This document shows positions 42,565-51,033 of a stretch of 64,000 bases of DNA, in pieces (positions within the stretch are counted from its first letter, which is position 1; each line of letters begins with the position of its first letter). This DNA is from Bordetella petrii. Its GTDB lineage: Bacteria > Pseudomonadota > Gammaproteobacteria > Burkholderiales > Burkholderiaceae_B. Where the stretch lies: the NCBI RefSeq assembly GCF_000067205.1, contig NC_010170.1, positions 4,340,001-4,404,000 on the forward strand. Reading direction: 5' to 3'. The notes under the pieces were generated by a model, which worked only from the letters and a program-made list of their open reading frames with translations, had not been told where the DNA came from and ran no database searches. The position numbers were made by a program, and so were the translations under genes.

Positions 42565-43151
42565 TACGCGCTCCGGCGCGTCTTCACACCCACCGACATG
42601 ACCTTGCAGGTGTTGTTTTCCAGGTCGTACGCCAGGCGCTGGTCGAGTTTTTCGAGCGCCAGCCCGTACATGTGCAGATGCCGGATGTTGGCGTCTTCAA
42701 TGCGCACCGCATGGATGTCGTCGGCCAGCAAGGCAATGCCCTGTCCGGGCGACACCAGCTTCACGCCGGTTTCACGCAACGTCGCGTGGCCGGGCTGGCT
42801 GCCGTCGTCGGTGCGTTCGTACAGGTAGTTGCTTTCCGTGCCCTCCACGGCGGCGATACAGGCCCAGGTCGTGTGGTTGTGCGGCACGATTTTCTTGCCG
42901 GGCTTCATCACGTTCAAGTACAGCGCGTAGGTGCTGTCCGGCTCTTCGTGAATCAGGTAGCGGGCCTGCAGTTCGTCGCCTTCGGGCGCCGGGTAGTCCT
43001 GCGCCGACCACCATTCCTGCCGGGAGGCGATGCCCACCAGCGCGTCGAGTACGGCGTCGAGGTCTGCGCGGCTGACGTCGCCGCCAGTGTGCTGTTTTGC
43101 GGTGTCGATGAAGCGGGCAATGGCTGCCTGCTTTTCATGGGCTTGAGTCAT
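42564..43151 (-). CDS. Thiol dioxygenase (cysteine dioxygenase/3-mercaptopropionate dioxygenase family)
   Basis: Non-haem iron cupin that oxidises a thiol to a sulfinic acid. The 195-residue product has the 3-His iron site: His91 and His93 (in PHNHTTWACIA) and His147 (DDIHAVR). Cys98 is close to the metal, as in the Cys-Tyr crosslink region of some cysteine dioxygenases. The substrate could be cysteine, 3-mercaptopropionate or mercaptosuccinate. It is the first gene of the seven-gene operon. ATG at 43151 has AGGAGG 5 nt upstream, which rules out the longer reading. Confidence 0.85.
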   Translation of the reverse strand: MTQAHEKQAAIARFIDTAKQHTGGDVSRADLDAVLDALVGIASRQEWWSAQDYPAPEGDELQARYLIHEEPDSTYALYLNVMKPGKKIVPHNHTTWACIAAVEGTESNYLYERTDDGSQPGHATLRETGVKLVSPGQGIALLADDIHAVRIEDANIRHLHMYGLALEKLDQRLAYDLENNTCKVMSVGVKTRRSA

Positions 43152-43292
43152 GTTGGCCTCCTGTAGTGCCAACGACTATAGGTGGCGCCACCCCGGCCCA
43201 CAAATTAATTGTTATAAGAAATACATAAGCAACTTTAATATGTTGTCTATGAAGAGCCGTCATCGGCGCCCGCACCGACAAGGGTAATCCCT
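43152..43292. promoter_or_regulatory. Divergent promoter/operator region of the thiol operon and its LysR gene
   Basis: AT-rich core at 43200-43255 between the dioxygenase and the LysR gene. It holds a 12-bp palindrome GGTGGCGCCACC (43181-43192) and TTAT-N9-ATAA (43212-43228), suitable as a LysR-type site. No promoter boxes are asserted. Confidence 0.45.
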
Positions 43293-44156
43293 ATGAAGAA
43301 TCTCGACCTGGATTTACTGCGCACCCTGGTGACTGTGGAAAAAGCTAATACATTCTCGGGCGCCGCGCAGGCCCTGTTCAAGACGCAGTCGGCCGTTACG
43401 CAGCAGATGCAACGGCTGGAAAACCAGATGGGCTGCCCGCTGTTCCAGAAAAAGGGGCGGCGGCGCGTCCTGACGGCGCAGGGCCAGCAATTGGCCGACT
43501 ACGGACGCCGGCTGCTGGCCATCAACGACGAAGCCCTGCGCAGTATCGGACGCAACCAGATGGAAGGCCAGATCAAGCTGGGCGCGCCGCTGGACGTGGC
43601 CGACACCATTCTTCCGCCAGTGCTGACGCACATCGCGCGCCATGCGCCCCGGGTGCGCATGGAAATCCGGGTCGATCGCAGCCCCTTCCTGATGGACGCG
43701 CTGAACTCGGGCGACATCGACCTCACCATCTCTACGCGATCCAGCCCCGAGCTGACCGGCTTCGCGCTGCGCACCTCGCCCACCGCCTGGATATGCGCCG
43801 CCGACTACATCTACAACCGCCGCGCGCCCCTGCCGCTGATCCTGGCCGACGAGCCCAGTATTTTCCGCCGGCTGGCGCTCGATGCGCTGGGCCAGACACG
43901 ACTGACCTGGCGCATCAACTACGTCGCGCCGACCCTGGTGGGCATCAAGGCGGCGGTGCGCGCCGGGCTCGGCGTCACGGCGCGCAGCGTGGAGTTTCTG
44001 GGCGCCGACATGCGCGTGCTGGGCGAGGCCGACGGCCTGCCGCCGCTGCCGCCCATGACCTACATGCTATGGACGCGCGGCGACACCATCAGCCCGTTGA
44101 CCATCGCGATCTACGAAATGCTGAAAGCGCAGTTCGAGCAGCAGGCGGCCGGCTAG
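43293..44156 (+). CDS. LysR-type regulator of the thiol operon
   Basis: The 287-residue LysR-family regulator has an N-terminal winged HTH (about 1-60, LRTLVTVEKANTFSGAAQALF and TQSAVTQQMQRLE) and a C-terminal effector domain (about 90-285). It is divergent from the thiol dioxygenase operon, so it probably controls that operon with a sulfur-compound effector. The first start, ATG at 43293, is well supported. Convergent with a second LysR gene. Confidence 0.88.
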   Translation: MKNLDLDLLRTLVTVEKANTFSGAAQALFKTQSAVTQQMQRLENQMGCPLFQKKGRRRVLTAQGQQLADYGRRLLAINDEALRSIGRNQMEGQIKLGAPLDVADTILPPVLTHIARHAPRVRMEIRVDRSPFLMDALNSGDIDLTISTRSSPELTGFALRTSPTAWICAADYIYNRRAPLPLILADEPSIFRRLALDALGQTRLTWRINYVAPTLVGIKAAVRAGLGVTARSVEFLGADMRVLGEADGLPPLPPMTYMLWTRGDTISPLTIAIYEMLKAQFEQQAAG

Positions 44157-44168
44157 GTCCGCCCCATG

Positions 44169-45062
44169 CTAGCGGGCCGCGCCCGCTTTCAATTGCCAGA
44201 GCGCATCCAGCACATGCTGCGTGGCGCGCTCGTTTTGCCCGGCCCGGTAGGCGACGCCCAACTCGCGCCACATGGCCGGCCGCAAGGTTCGCATGGCGAT
44301 GCGCGCATCGGTATGCGGCGCTCCTGCCTCATGCGGCAGAAGCGCTGCGCCATAGCCCGCGGCCACCAGGCTCTTGATGGCGTCGTTGAAGTTCAGTTCG
44401 ATACGCGGCACCGGCCGGAACCCCGCGCGCGCGAACCATTCGGATGTCAGCCGCGACAAGCGCGTATTGGCGTCGTTGAGTATCAGCGGCCGCCCCGCCA
44501 GCCAGGCGGGCGTAACGCGTGCCGGCGCGCGCCAGTCGGCCGGCACGAAGGCCATGACCGGATCGCGGCGCCACGGGCGGATCGCCAGCCCCGCAACCGG
44601 CGCCTGCGGCAACGCCACCAACCCAATGTCCAATTTGCCCTGCGCCAGACGCGCCAGCGTTTCCTGGGAGGTCAGCACCGCGATCTGCACGTCGATGTCC
44701 GGATGCTGTTCGCGCAGCCGTGTGACGGCCTGAGGCAACAGGTGCGCGATGGCGCCGGTGGATGCCCCCAGGCGCACGCGCCCCGCCAGGCCCTGCACCT
44801 GCCGGCTGACGTCGTCCAGCGTCGCTTCCACTTCGGACAGCAGGCGGCGCGCCCGCTCTACCAGCACCTCGCCCACGGCCGACGGCCGGACATTGCCTCG
44901 TTTGCGCGACAACAGCGGCGCGCCGATGCGGCTTTCGAGCTCGGCGATATGCAGACTGACCGTGGGCGGCGCCAGGTGCAGCACCTGCGCCGCGGCGGCG
45001 AACGATCCGTGGTCGGCAATGACCACCAAGGTGCGTAGACGGTCGAGGCTGATTTCGCGCAT
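44169..45062 (-). CDS. LysR-type regulator divergent from argC
   Basis: The 297-residue LysR-family protein has an N-terminal HTH (about 5-60, LVVIADHGSFAAAAQVLHLAP and TVSLHIAELESRIG) and an effector domain (about 90-290). It is divergent from argC, with a perfect inverted repeat between the two genes (45080-45098), which marks argC as a likely target or at least the site of autoregulation. Its effector is not readable from sequence. Confidence 0.88.
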   Translation of the reverse strand: MREISLDRLRTLVVIADHGSFAAAAQVLHLAPPTVSLHIAELESRIGAPLLSRKRGNVRPSAVGEVLVERARRLLSEVEATLDDVSRQVQGLAGRVRLGASTGAIAHLLPQAVTRLREQHPDIDVQIAVLTSQETLARLAQGKLDIGLVALPQAPVAGLAIRPWRRDPVMAFVPADWRAPARVTPAWLAGRPLILNDANTRLSRLTSEWFARAGFRPVPRIELNFNDAIKSLVAAGYGAALLPHEAGAPHTDARIAMRTLRPAMWRELGVAYRAGQNERATQHVLDALWQLKAGAAR

Positions 45063-45079
45063 GGAATTCCAGATTCCCA

Positions 45080-45098
45080 GATTCAGTAAAAATGAATC
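45080..45098. promoter_or_regulatory. LysR-type operator (perfect inverted repeat)
   Basis: GATTCA-N7-TGAATC with T-N11-A spacing, in the 129-bp gap between the LysR gene (minus) and argC (plus). It fits the canonical LysR recognition site. Confidence 0.6.
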
Positions 45099-45191
45099 AG
45101 ACGATCAATAAATTCAACTTTCCCGATTTTATGCCAAGGTGGAAGATAAAGCCGTTGTCCATTTCGTGAAAGATCTACAGGCGAGCACATC

Positions 45192-46118
45192 ATGACTACC
45201 CCGACTGTTTTCATCGACGGCGACCAGGGCACCACCGGGCTGCAAATTCACGACCGCCTGCGCGGCCGGGCCGGCATCCGGGTGTTGACCCTGCCGGCCG
45301 CCGACCGTAAAGACGCCCGGCGCCGCGCCGAGGCCATCAACGCCAGCGACATCGCCATCCTGTGCCTGCCCGACGCCGCCGCGCGCGAGTCAGTCGGCTT
45401 CATCCAGAACCCCGCCGTGCGGGTGATCGACGCCAGTTCCGCGCACCGTACCCAGGCCGGCTGGGTTTACGGGTTTCCCGAGATGGCCTCGGACCAGCCG
45501 CAACGCATCGCCCAGGCCAAGCGCGTCACCAACCCGGGCTGCTATCCCACCGGGGCCATCGCATTGCTGCGGCCGCTGCTGCAGGCTGGCTTGTTGCCGC
45601 GCGACTACCCGGTAGCCATCCACGCCATCTCCGGCTATTCAGGCGGAGGCCGCGCCGCCATTGACGCGCATGAGTCGGGCGCCGCGTCCGGCGTAGCCCC
45701 CTCCCAGGTGTATGGCCTGGCGCTGGAACACAAGCACACCCCTGAAATCGAGCTGCACGCGGGCCTGGGTAACCGTCCCATCTTCGTGCCGGCTTATGGC
45801 GCCTACCGCCAGGGTATCGTGCTGACCGTACCCGTCGAACTGCGCCTGCTGCCAGCGGGCGTCGATGGCCAGCGCCTGCACGCCTGCCTGCAGAATCACT
45901 ACGCTGGCTCGCGCCATGTCGAAGTCACGCCACTGGAGCAGGCGCAGGCCATGACGCACCTGGACCCGCAGGCGCTGAACGGCACCAACGACATCAGGCT
46001 GGGCGTGTTCGCCAATGCCAGCCATGGCCAGGTGCTGCTTTCGGCGGTGTTCGACAACCTGGGCAAAGGCGCATCGGGCGCCGCCGTGCAGAATCTCGAT
46101 CTGATGCTGGCCGGTTGA
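45192..46118 (+). CDS. argC: N-acetyl-gamma-glutamyl-phosphate reductase, type 2 (short form)
   Basis: Third step of arginine synthesis: NADPH reduction of N-acetylglutamyl phosphate to the semialdehyde. The 308-residue enzyme is the short (type 2) form. It has a nucleotide-binding start (FIDGDQGTTGLQIHDRL), catalytic Cys117 in TNPGCYPTG, and SGYSGGGRAAID. It is monocistronic and separate from other arg genes, divergent from a LysR gene. Short-form ArgC is common in betaproteobacteria, often as a second copy; whether a long-form argC exists elsewhere is unknown. Confidence 0.92.
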   Translation: MTTPTVFIDGDQGTTGLQIHDRLRGRAGIRVLTLPAADRKDARRRAEAINASDIAILCLPDAAARESVGFIQNPAVRVIDASSAHRTQAGWVYGFPEMASDQPQRIAQAKRVTNPGCYPTGAIALLRPLLQAGLLPRDYPVAIHAISGYSGGGRAAIDAHESGAASGVAPSQVYGLALEHKHTPEIELHAGLGNRPIFVPAYGAYRQGIVLTVPVELRLLPAGVDGQRLHACLQNHYAGSRHVEVTPLEQAQAMTHLDPQALNGTNDIRLGVFANASHGQVLLSAVFDNLGKGASGAAVQNLDLMLAG

Positions 46119-46134
46119 ATCCGGGGCGGGCCGG

Positions 46135-46161
46135 GGCGGGCTGGGTCTCGTCCGGCCCGCC
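46135..46161. terminator. Bidirectional terminator-like hairpin after argC
   Basis: GGCGGGC-N13-GCCCGCC between convergent argC and the reductase-like gene. The stem is longer with flanking GG/CC pairs. T tracts are weak. Confidence 0.55.
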
Positions 46162-46162
46162 A

Positions 46163-47257
46163 TCAGGCAGCGGCAAACTCCGGAATGAACTTCCTGTCAG
46201 CCAGCACCCGCAGCCAGTGCTGCACGCAGGCCTCGGTGTCGTACACCTGCGTGAAACCCGCCTGCTTGATCTTCACCGAGCTCACGAACGCGGGCGGCGG
46301 TGCGGCCTGCAGCCCATAACCGAAGCGGGCATCGGCCGAATAATGCGACTGGCCCAGCAGTTGCGCCATGCTCATCGGCCGCAGCCCGTGTTTCTTGACG
46401 ATTTCGTCCCACAACGCCGCGCGGCTGGGTAGGTACTCCGCCAGGCGCAAGGGCGTGTCCGGACCCGGCTGTACGCCCAGGAAGGCGGCCAGCCCGGGCC
46501 ATAGATCACGCCAACTGAAGACTTCGCCGTTGGTCAGGTTGTAGTGCTCGCCCCAGGCCTGCGGATTGCCTGCCGCCCACACCGCCGCGTCGCCTATCAG
46601 CCGTGCATCTACTGCCTCGCGCGGATACGGCACATGGCCGGGGTAGCAGAACGGCCGCCCCTCTTCACGGCACAGCGAGGCGTAGATGCCGATGACGGGC
46701 ACGGTGTTCATGGCCACGCCCACATTGGGGCCCAACACAATAACGGGGCGGAATATCGTCCAGCCAAAACCGCATTGCGCGGCCTTGTCACGAATGTAGT
46801 CTTCCTGAAACCAGTACGAGTTGGGATGATCGTCGCGAGACTCGCGCTCGCGCGCGGGGAGGCGTATGGGATGCAGATGCACCCCATACGCCTTGGTGCC
46901 CTGCAGCAGAGTCACATGTTCCAGATGGGCCGCCTGGGCAAGCGGCTCGATCGTGTTCCGGATCATCGCCAGGTTGGTGGACATCTGCTCAGGGTCGCGC
47001 CAGCCTGCTATCAGGGTGGGTTTTTCGTAAACCGCGGCATAGACCACGTGGCTTACTTGCCGCAGGCCGCCCAAGGCTGCCTGGCAGGCCGCGGCATCTT
47101 GCAGATCTACCGGCAGGTGCGTGAACGCCCGCTGGCTGAACACCTCGGGCCGACGCCGGGAAACCGCGATGACGTCCCACCCCGCGTGCAGAAAAGAATC
47201 GACGGCGGCGGTTCCCACCAGCCCGCTGGCGCCCGTTATCAACACAGTGCGCGGCAT
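46163..47257 (-). CDS. SDR-family enone reductase/epimerase (PRISE-like)
   Basis: The 364-residue product has the NAD(P)-binding GASGLVG motif (9-15) of extended short-chain dehydrogenases. The pattern LLQGTKAYGVH (Lys122) followed by SYWFQEDYI (Tyr148) parallels the progesterone 5-beta-reductase/iridoid synthase-like (PRISE) family, which reduces enones. The gene is last in the AtuA operon, 6 nt after the Bug receptor. Substrate is unknown; a ketone or enone intermediate of the same pathway seems likely. Confidence 0.78.
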   Translation of the reverse strand: MPRTVLITGASGLVGTAAVDSFLHAGWDVIAVSRRRPEVFSQRAFTHLPVDLQDAAACQAALGGLRQVSHVVYAAVYEKPTLIAGWRDPEQMSTNLAMIRNTIEPLAQAAHLEHVTLLQGTKAYGVHLHPIRLPARERESRDDHPNSYWFQEDYIRDKAAQCGFGWTIFRPVIVLGPNVGVAMNTVPVIGIYASLCREEGRPFCYPGHVPYPREAVDARLIGDAAVWAAGNPQAWGEHYNLTNGEVFSWRDLWPGLAAFLGVQPGPDTPLRLAEYLPSRAALWDEIVKKHGLRPMSMAQLLGQSHYSADARFGYGLQAAPPPAFVSSVKIKQAGFTQVYDTEACVQHWLRVLADRKFIPEFAAA

Positions 47258-47263
47258 GGCCCT

Positions 47264-48235
47264 TCAATCCATCACAAGGTTGATCTGCTTGAACAACGCC
47301 TTGAAGCGGGCGTACTCATCGGTCATGCGCTTGCCGAACTCGGCCCGCGTGTCGGAAGCCGCCACGATGCCCAGGCTGGCGAACTTGGCCTGCACGTCGG
47401 GGCTGGCCACCGCCTTGGCGATTTCATCATGCAGGCGATCCAGGATTTCGGCTGGCGTGCCGGCCGGCGCCACGATGCCGTACCAGGCTACGCTTTCCGC
47501 GCCGGGCAGACCCGCCTCTCCCACCGTAGGCACGTCGGGCAGCAAGGGCGAACGCTTGGTGTCGGCAACCGCGACCGCCCGCAGCTGTCCCGATTTCACG
47601 AACGAGAGAATCGGCGGCACGCCGCTGATGACGATCTGAGTGCGGCCGCCTAATGTGTCGGTAATGGCCTCGCTGTTGCCCTTGTAGGGCACGTGCAGGA
47701 TATTGGTTTTCGACAGATGCTGGAACAGCTCGCCCGCGATGTGGCCGCTGGTGCCCACGCCTGCCGATGCGAAACTCACCTTGTCGGGGTTGGCCTTGAT
47801 GTAGGCGATCAGCTCTTGCAGGTTTTTTACGGGCAGCGACGGATTGACCAGAATGACGTTCGGCCCCGTGGCGATCAGCGCCACAGGCGCCAGGTCCTTC
47901 ATCGAATCGTACGGCATCCTGGCGCGCGCGTTCGGATTCACCGTAATAGGCCCGGCAGACGCAAAGCCAATCGTGTAGCCGTCTTTCTCTGCCTTGGCGA
48001 TGATGTCGGTGCCCAGGTCGCCGCCGGCGCCGGGCTTGTTCTCGACGATCACGGTCTGGCCCAGCTGTTCCGACAGCGGCTTGGCCACCAGGCGGGCGAT
48101 GATGTCGATAGAACTGCCCGGCCCGTACGTGGCAATCAGGCGGATCGGGCGCGCCGGCCACGGCGCCGCCGCCTGGGCGGCCGTCGCGGCGGCCAGCCCC
48201 AGGACCAGACCGGCGATCAATCGGTGCAATTTCAT
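47264..48235 (-). CDS. Bug-family (TctC-like) periplasmic receptor
   Basis: The 323-residue secreted protein has a signal peptide (about 1-23) and the Bug/TctC fold: PIRLIATYGPGSSIDI, VIVENKPGAGGDLGTDIIAK and the PDGYTIGF-type segment. Such receptors bind carboxylic acids for tripartite tricarboxylate transporters. No TctA/TctB genes are near, as is common in Bordetella, where Bugs outnumber transporters. Its place between SMP-30 and reductase genes suggests it scouts the substrate of this operon. Confidence 0.92.
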   Translation of the reverse strand: MKLHRLIAGLVLGLAAATAAQAAAPWPARPIRLIATYGPGSSIDIIARLVAKPLSEQLGQTVIVENKPGAGGDLGTDIIAKAEKDGYTIGFASAGPITVNPNARARMPYDSMKDLAPVALIATGPNVILVNPSLPVKNLQELIAYIKANPDKVSFASAGVGTSGHIAGELFQHLSKTNILHVPYKGNSEAITDTLGGRTQIVISGVPPILSFVKSGQLRAVAVADTKRSPLLPDVPTVGEAGLPGAESVAWYGIVAPAGTPAEILDRLHDEIAKAVASPDVQAKFASLGIVAASDTRAEFGKRMTDEYARFKALFKQINLVMD

Positions 48236-48264
48236 GGCGTTGTCTCCTGATAATGTTGTTCTGC

Positions 48265-49182
48265 TCAGTTTGAGTGGGAATACATCGGCCTGCCCGGATG
48301 CGGCAGGCGCGCGCGCAGAATAACGCCCTGCTCTGCCTCGGTGATGTACAGGCTGCGGCGGTCGTCTCCCCCAAAGGCCACATTGGTGGTGCGCAGGCCC
48401 GCGCACGAGCGGATGCGGTACAACGGCTCGCCCAGTGGGCTGAACAGCCACACCGTGCCGGCCTGGGCGTGCACCACCGCCAGGTTGCCTGCCTCGTCCA
48501 GCGCCAGGCCGTCGGGGCCCGCGGTGCTGCCCGACAACTGGATGTAGCGACTGGCCTTCTTCATGCCCCCGCCAGGCTCCAGCCGCAGGGCATAAATGGC
48601 GTTGTCGTGCGTAATCGCCACGTACAGCACGTTTTCTGCCCTGTTCAGCACCAACCCGTTCGGTCCGGCCAGTCCGTCCATCAGCAGGTCTACGGTCTTG
48701 CCGTCCGCCCTCAGGCGGAACACGCGACCGGTCGGGTTCTCCAGCGCGCTCTCGCCCTGGTCGGTAAAGTACAGGTCGCTGTTGGACGCGAAGAACAAGT
48801 CGTTCAGGCCGCGCAGCCCTTCGCGCTGCACATGCTGCATATAAGGCTGTATGGTGCGGGCCTGCGGGTCCACCAGCATCAGGCCGTGCAGGTGATCGGC
48901 AACGAAAATACGCCCGTCCCGGTGAATTTTCAGGCCATTGGGTTCCCCCTCGTAGCTGACCACCACCTCGAAGGTGCCAGCGGGGTCTACCCGTAGAATG
49001 CGCCCGTGCGCCAGATCCACGCACCACAGGTTGCCGGCGCGATCGAAGGCCGGGCCTTCCAGAAACGAATGCATCTTCACATGGCGCGCGGCCAGCCATG
49101 AAGAAGGCTGGTCGGTCAAGTACAGCGACTCGGGCAGCCGGGCAAAGACCTCGGTCTGCAGGGGTTCCGCGGGGGGGTACAT
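48265..49182 (-). CDS. SMP-30/gluconolactonase-like protein
   Basis: The 305-residue six-bladed beta-propeller has family marks such as LEGPAFDRAGNLWCVD, EPNGLKIHRDGRIFVAD, GLNDLFFASNSDLYFTDQG and GPNGLVLNRAENVLYVA. The Glu, Asn and Asp residues of the metal site are in place, so lactone hydrolysis is plausible. No signal peptide is seen. It lies third in the AtuA operon, between the small AtuA-like gene and the Bug receptor. The actual lactone is not known. Confidence 0.87.
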   Translation of the reverse strand: MYPPAEPLQTEVFARLPESLYLTDQPSSWLAARHVKMHSFLEGPAFDRAGNLWCVDLAHGRILRVDPAGTFEVVVSYEGEPNGLKIHRDGRIFVADHLHGLMLVDPQARTIQPYMQHVQREGLRGLNDLFFASNSDLYFTDQGESALENPTGRVFRLRADGKTVDLLMDGLAGPNGLVLNRAENVLYVAITHDNAIYALRLEPGGGMKKASRYIQLSGSTAGPDGLALDEAGNLAVVHAQAGTVWLFSPLGEPLYRIRSCAGLRTTNVAFGGDDRRSLYITEAEQGVILRARLPHPGRPMYSHSN

Positions 49183-49200
49183 ATATTGGCCTCTTGCGAA

Positions 49201-49521
49201 TTACGCGGGGCCGCCGGGCAGCTCTATGCCCAGCATCAGCGCGCTCAATGATTTGCCGTGCGGGTCCAGCCGCAGCGAACGGGTCACGCCGCCAGCCAGC
49301 ACGTCGGGAATGACGAAATTCAATGCCTTCAGGCTGGCGATCTCGTAGCGTCTGACCGGCCCGGCGCCCAGGTGCGCAAAGGCCTGTGCCACCCGTTCGG
49401 CGGTGAGTGCGCGGCGCAACACCTGCCAGCCGGCCTCGTCGTAGGCAATGACGGCAATACTGGACGTGTTGCCCTTGTCTCCGGCACGCGCGTGCGCCAG
49501 GTCATGAACCAGGATGCCCAT
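49201..49521 (-). CDS. Small AtuA-like C-terminal domain protein
   Basis: The 106-residue protein begins GILVHDLAHARAGDKGNTSSIAV, the hallmark of the C-terminal region that accompanies AtuA proteins. In many genomes this domain is fused to AtuA, elsewhere it is a separate gene just downstream, as here. It starts 2 nt after the AtuA stop codon, with the ATG at 49521 chosen at the conserved start. Its function is unproven; it probably works as a complex with the upstream protein. Confidence 0.82.
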   Translation of the reverse strand: MGILVHDLAHARAGDKGNTSSIAVIAYDEAGWQVLRRALTAERVAQAFAHLGAGPVRRYEIASLKALNFVIPDVLAGGVTRSLRLDPHGKSLSALMLGIELPGGPA

Positions 49522-49523
49522 CG

Positions 49524-50882
49524 CTATGCTCCCATGGTGATCACTTGCGGGTTGACCCAATCGCGAGGAATCAGCACGGCGTCTACCGCGATGATTTCCT
49601 TGGCGCCCAGATTCACCGGGCCGCCCGCGCCATAGGGACCCTGCATGTTCAACTGCCGCACATGGTCGCCCAGCAGATGAGCGCTTTTCTTGTCGGGGCA
49701 GCGCGCCGCCACGCGCAGACGCACTTCGTACGGATCACTGGACAGTGACGCCGCGTGGCTGCCATGCAGGCTGCTGACGCCGATCAGGTCGACCTGAATC
49801 TCGCTGGCGGCGCCGCCGTCCAGGCGGAACCGTTCTTTCACGACGTCCGCGGCCAGCTGCGCGCGGGCAATCGCATTGACCCCGGCATAGGCAACTTCGC
49901 CCGTGCCTATCCAGCCGTCGAAATAGCCGACCACAACCTTATAGGTGTCTGTACGCGCGCGTGCACCGATGCCCCGCACGGCCACGCGGTCTGGCGTCAG
50001 CTCCTCGAAGTGCAGGCCGTCCAGGCTCAGCACGCAGTCGGGCGTGACGTAGCCGCTGGGATCGTGGATCTCGTACAAGGCCTGCTCGGCGCAGGTCATG
50101 CGATCCAGCCGGCCGCCAGAGCCGTCTGGCTTGCCAATGAACAATTCGCCGTCGCTGTACAAGTCTGCGTAGGGATACGGCAGCTCGGCCAGCCGCGGCA
50201 CGTCTTTCTTGCCCGGGTCGGCGAAATACCCGCCGGTAATCTGTGCCGAACACTCCAGCAAATGCCCCATGATCGTGCCCGCCGCCAGGCGCGGCAGATC
50301 ATCGTAGGCCCAGTGGTGGTGATGCAGGGCCACGCCCAGGAACAGCGACGGGTCGGCCACGCGCCCCGTCATCACCACCTGCGCGCCAGTGGCCAGCGCG
50401 TCGCGCACGACGTCGGCGCCCAGGTACGCGTTGGCCGACGCCAGGCGCGGCAGAATATCTTCCAGCGGCAGTTTGCGGTCCATCAGCGCCAGCTCGGGGT
50501 GTGCCCGCACCCGGTCGATGACATCGTCGCCCACGACCGCCGCGCAGCGCAGCTCGCGCCATCCCAGTTCCCGGCCGATCTCCAGTGCCGCCTGGGCCGC
50601 GCCCGCCGGGTTTGCCGCGCCCATATTGGATACCAGCCGCACCCCTTTTTGCCGGCACAGCGGCAGGAAGGCGCGCATGCGCTCTTCCAACATCGGGTTG
50701 TAGCCTCGCGCGCCATCGTGCCGGCGCGACAGCGTTTCGCGCGCGATGGTGCGTTCGGCCAGGCACTCGCACACCAGGTAGTCGGGGTCGCATTCTTCCA
50801 GCAATTGCAGCGCCGGGCCGATACGGTCATCGGCCATGCCCGCCCCCACCCCGATGCGCAATCGCGTGCGCGGCTTGTCCAT
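49524..50882 (-). CDS. AtuA family protein (acyclic terpene utilisation-like)
   Basis: The 452-residue protein begins with RIGVGAGMADDRIGPALQLL, the typical AtuA start, and has DYLVCECLAERTI and VVMTGRVADPSLFLG later. AtuA is needed for citronellol/geraniol use in Pseudomonas but its exact reaction is undefined; many paralogues occur in betaproteobacterial catabolic operons unrelated to terpenes. ATG at 50882 has a GGAGA-like site; the upstream in-frame extension is not conserved. It is the first gene of the five-gene operon. Confidence 0.85.
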   Translation of the reverse strand: MDKPRTRLRIGVGAGMADDRIGPALQLLEECDPDYLVCECLAERTIARETLSRRHDGARGYNPMLEERMRAFLPLCRQKGVRLVSNMGAANPAGAAQAALEIGRELGWRELRCAAVVGDDVIDRVRAHPELALMDRKLPLEDILPRLASANAYLGADVVRDALATGAQVVMTGRVADPSLFLGVALHHHHWAYDDLPRLAAGTIMGHLLECSAQITGGYFADPGKKDVPRLAELPYPYADLYSDGELFIGKPDGSGGRLDRMTCAEQALYEIHDPSGYVTPDCVLSLDGLHFEELTPDRVAVRGIGARARTDTYKVVVGYFDGWIGTGEVAYAGVNAIARAQLAADVVKERFRLDGGAASEIQVDLIGVSSLHGSHAASLSSDPYEVRLRVAARCPDKKSAHLLGDHVRQLNMQGPYGAGGPVNLGAKEIIAVDAVLIPRDWVNPQVITMGA

Positions 50883-50965
50883 GCCTGTCTCCGTCTGGGT
50901 TTCCACGCCCGCGGGCCTGCCGAAAGGCATGCTGGCCATCCTGGCCGCGAAGCTGATGTCTGCAG

Positions 50966-51005
50966 TATGCGCAGATAGGCATAATGCGTAAAATGATTAA
51001 TTCAT
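50966..51005. promoter_or_regulatory. LysR-type operator region upstream of the AtuA operon
   Basis: Two inverted repeats lie in the divergent gap: TATGC-N8-GCATA (50966-50983) and ATGATTAATTCAT (50993-51005, nearly perfect). The region around 50985-51030 is AT-rich, as expected for overlapping promoters of the two divergent genes. Confidence 0.5.
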
Positions 51006-51033
51006 ATCTCGGTAATAATAAAAACACATCACC

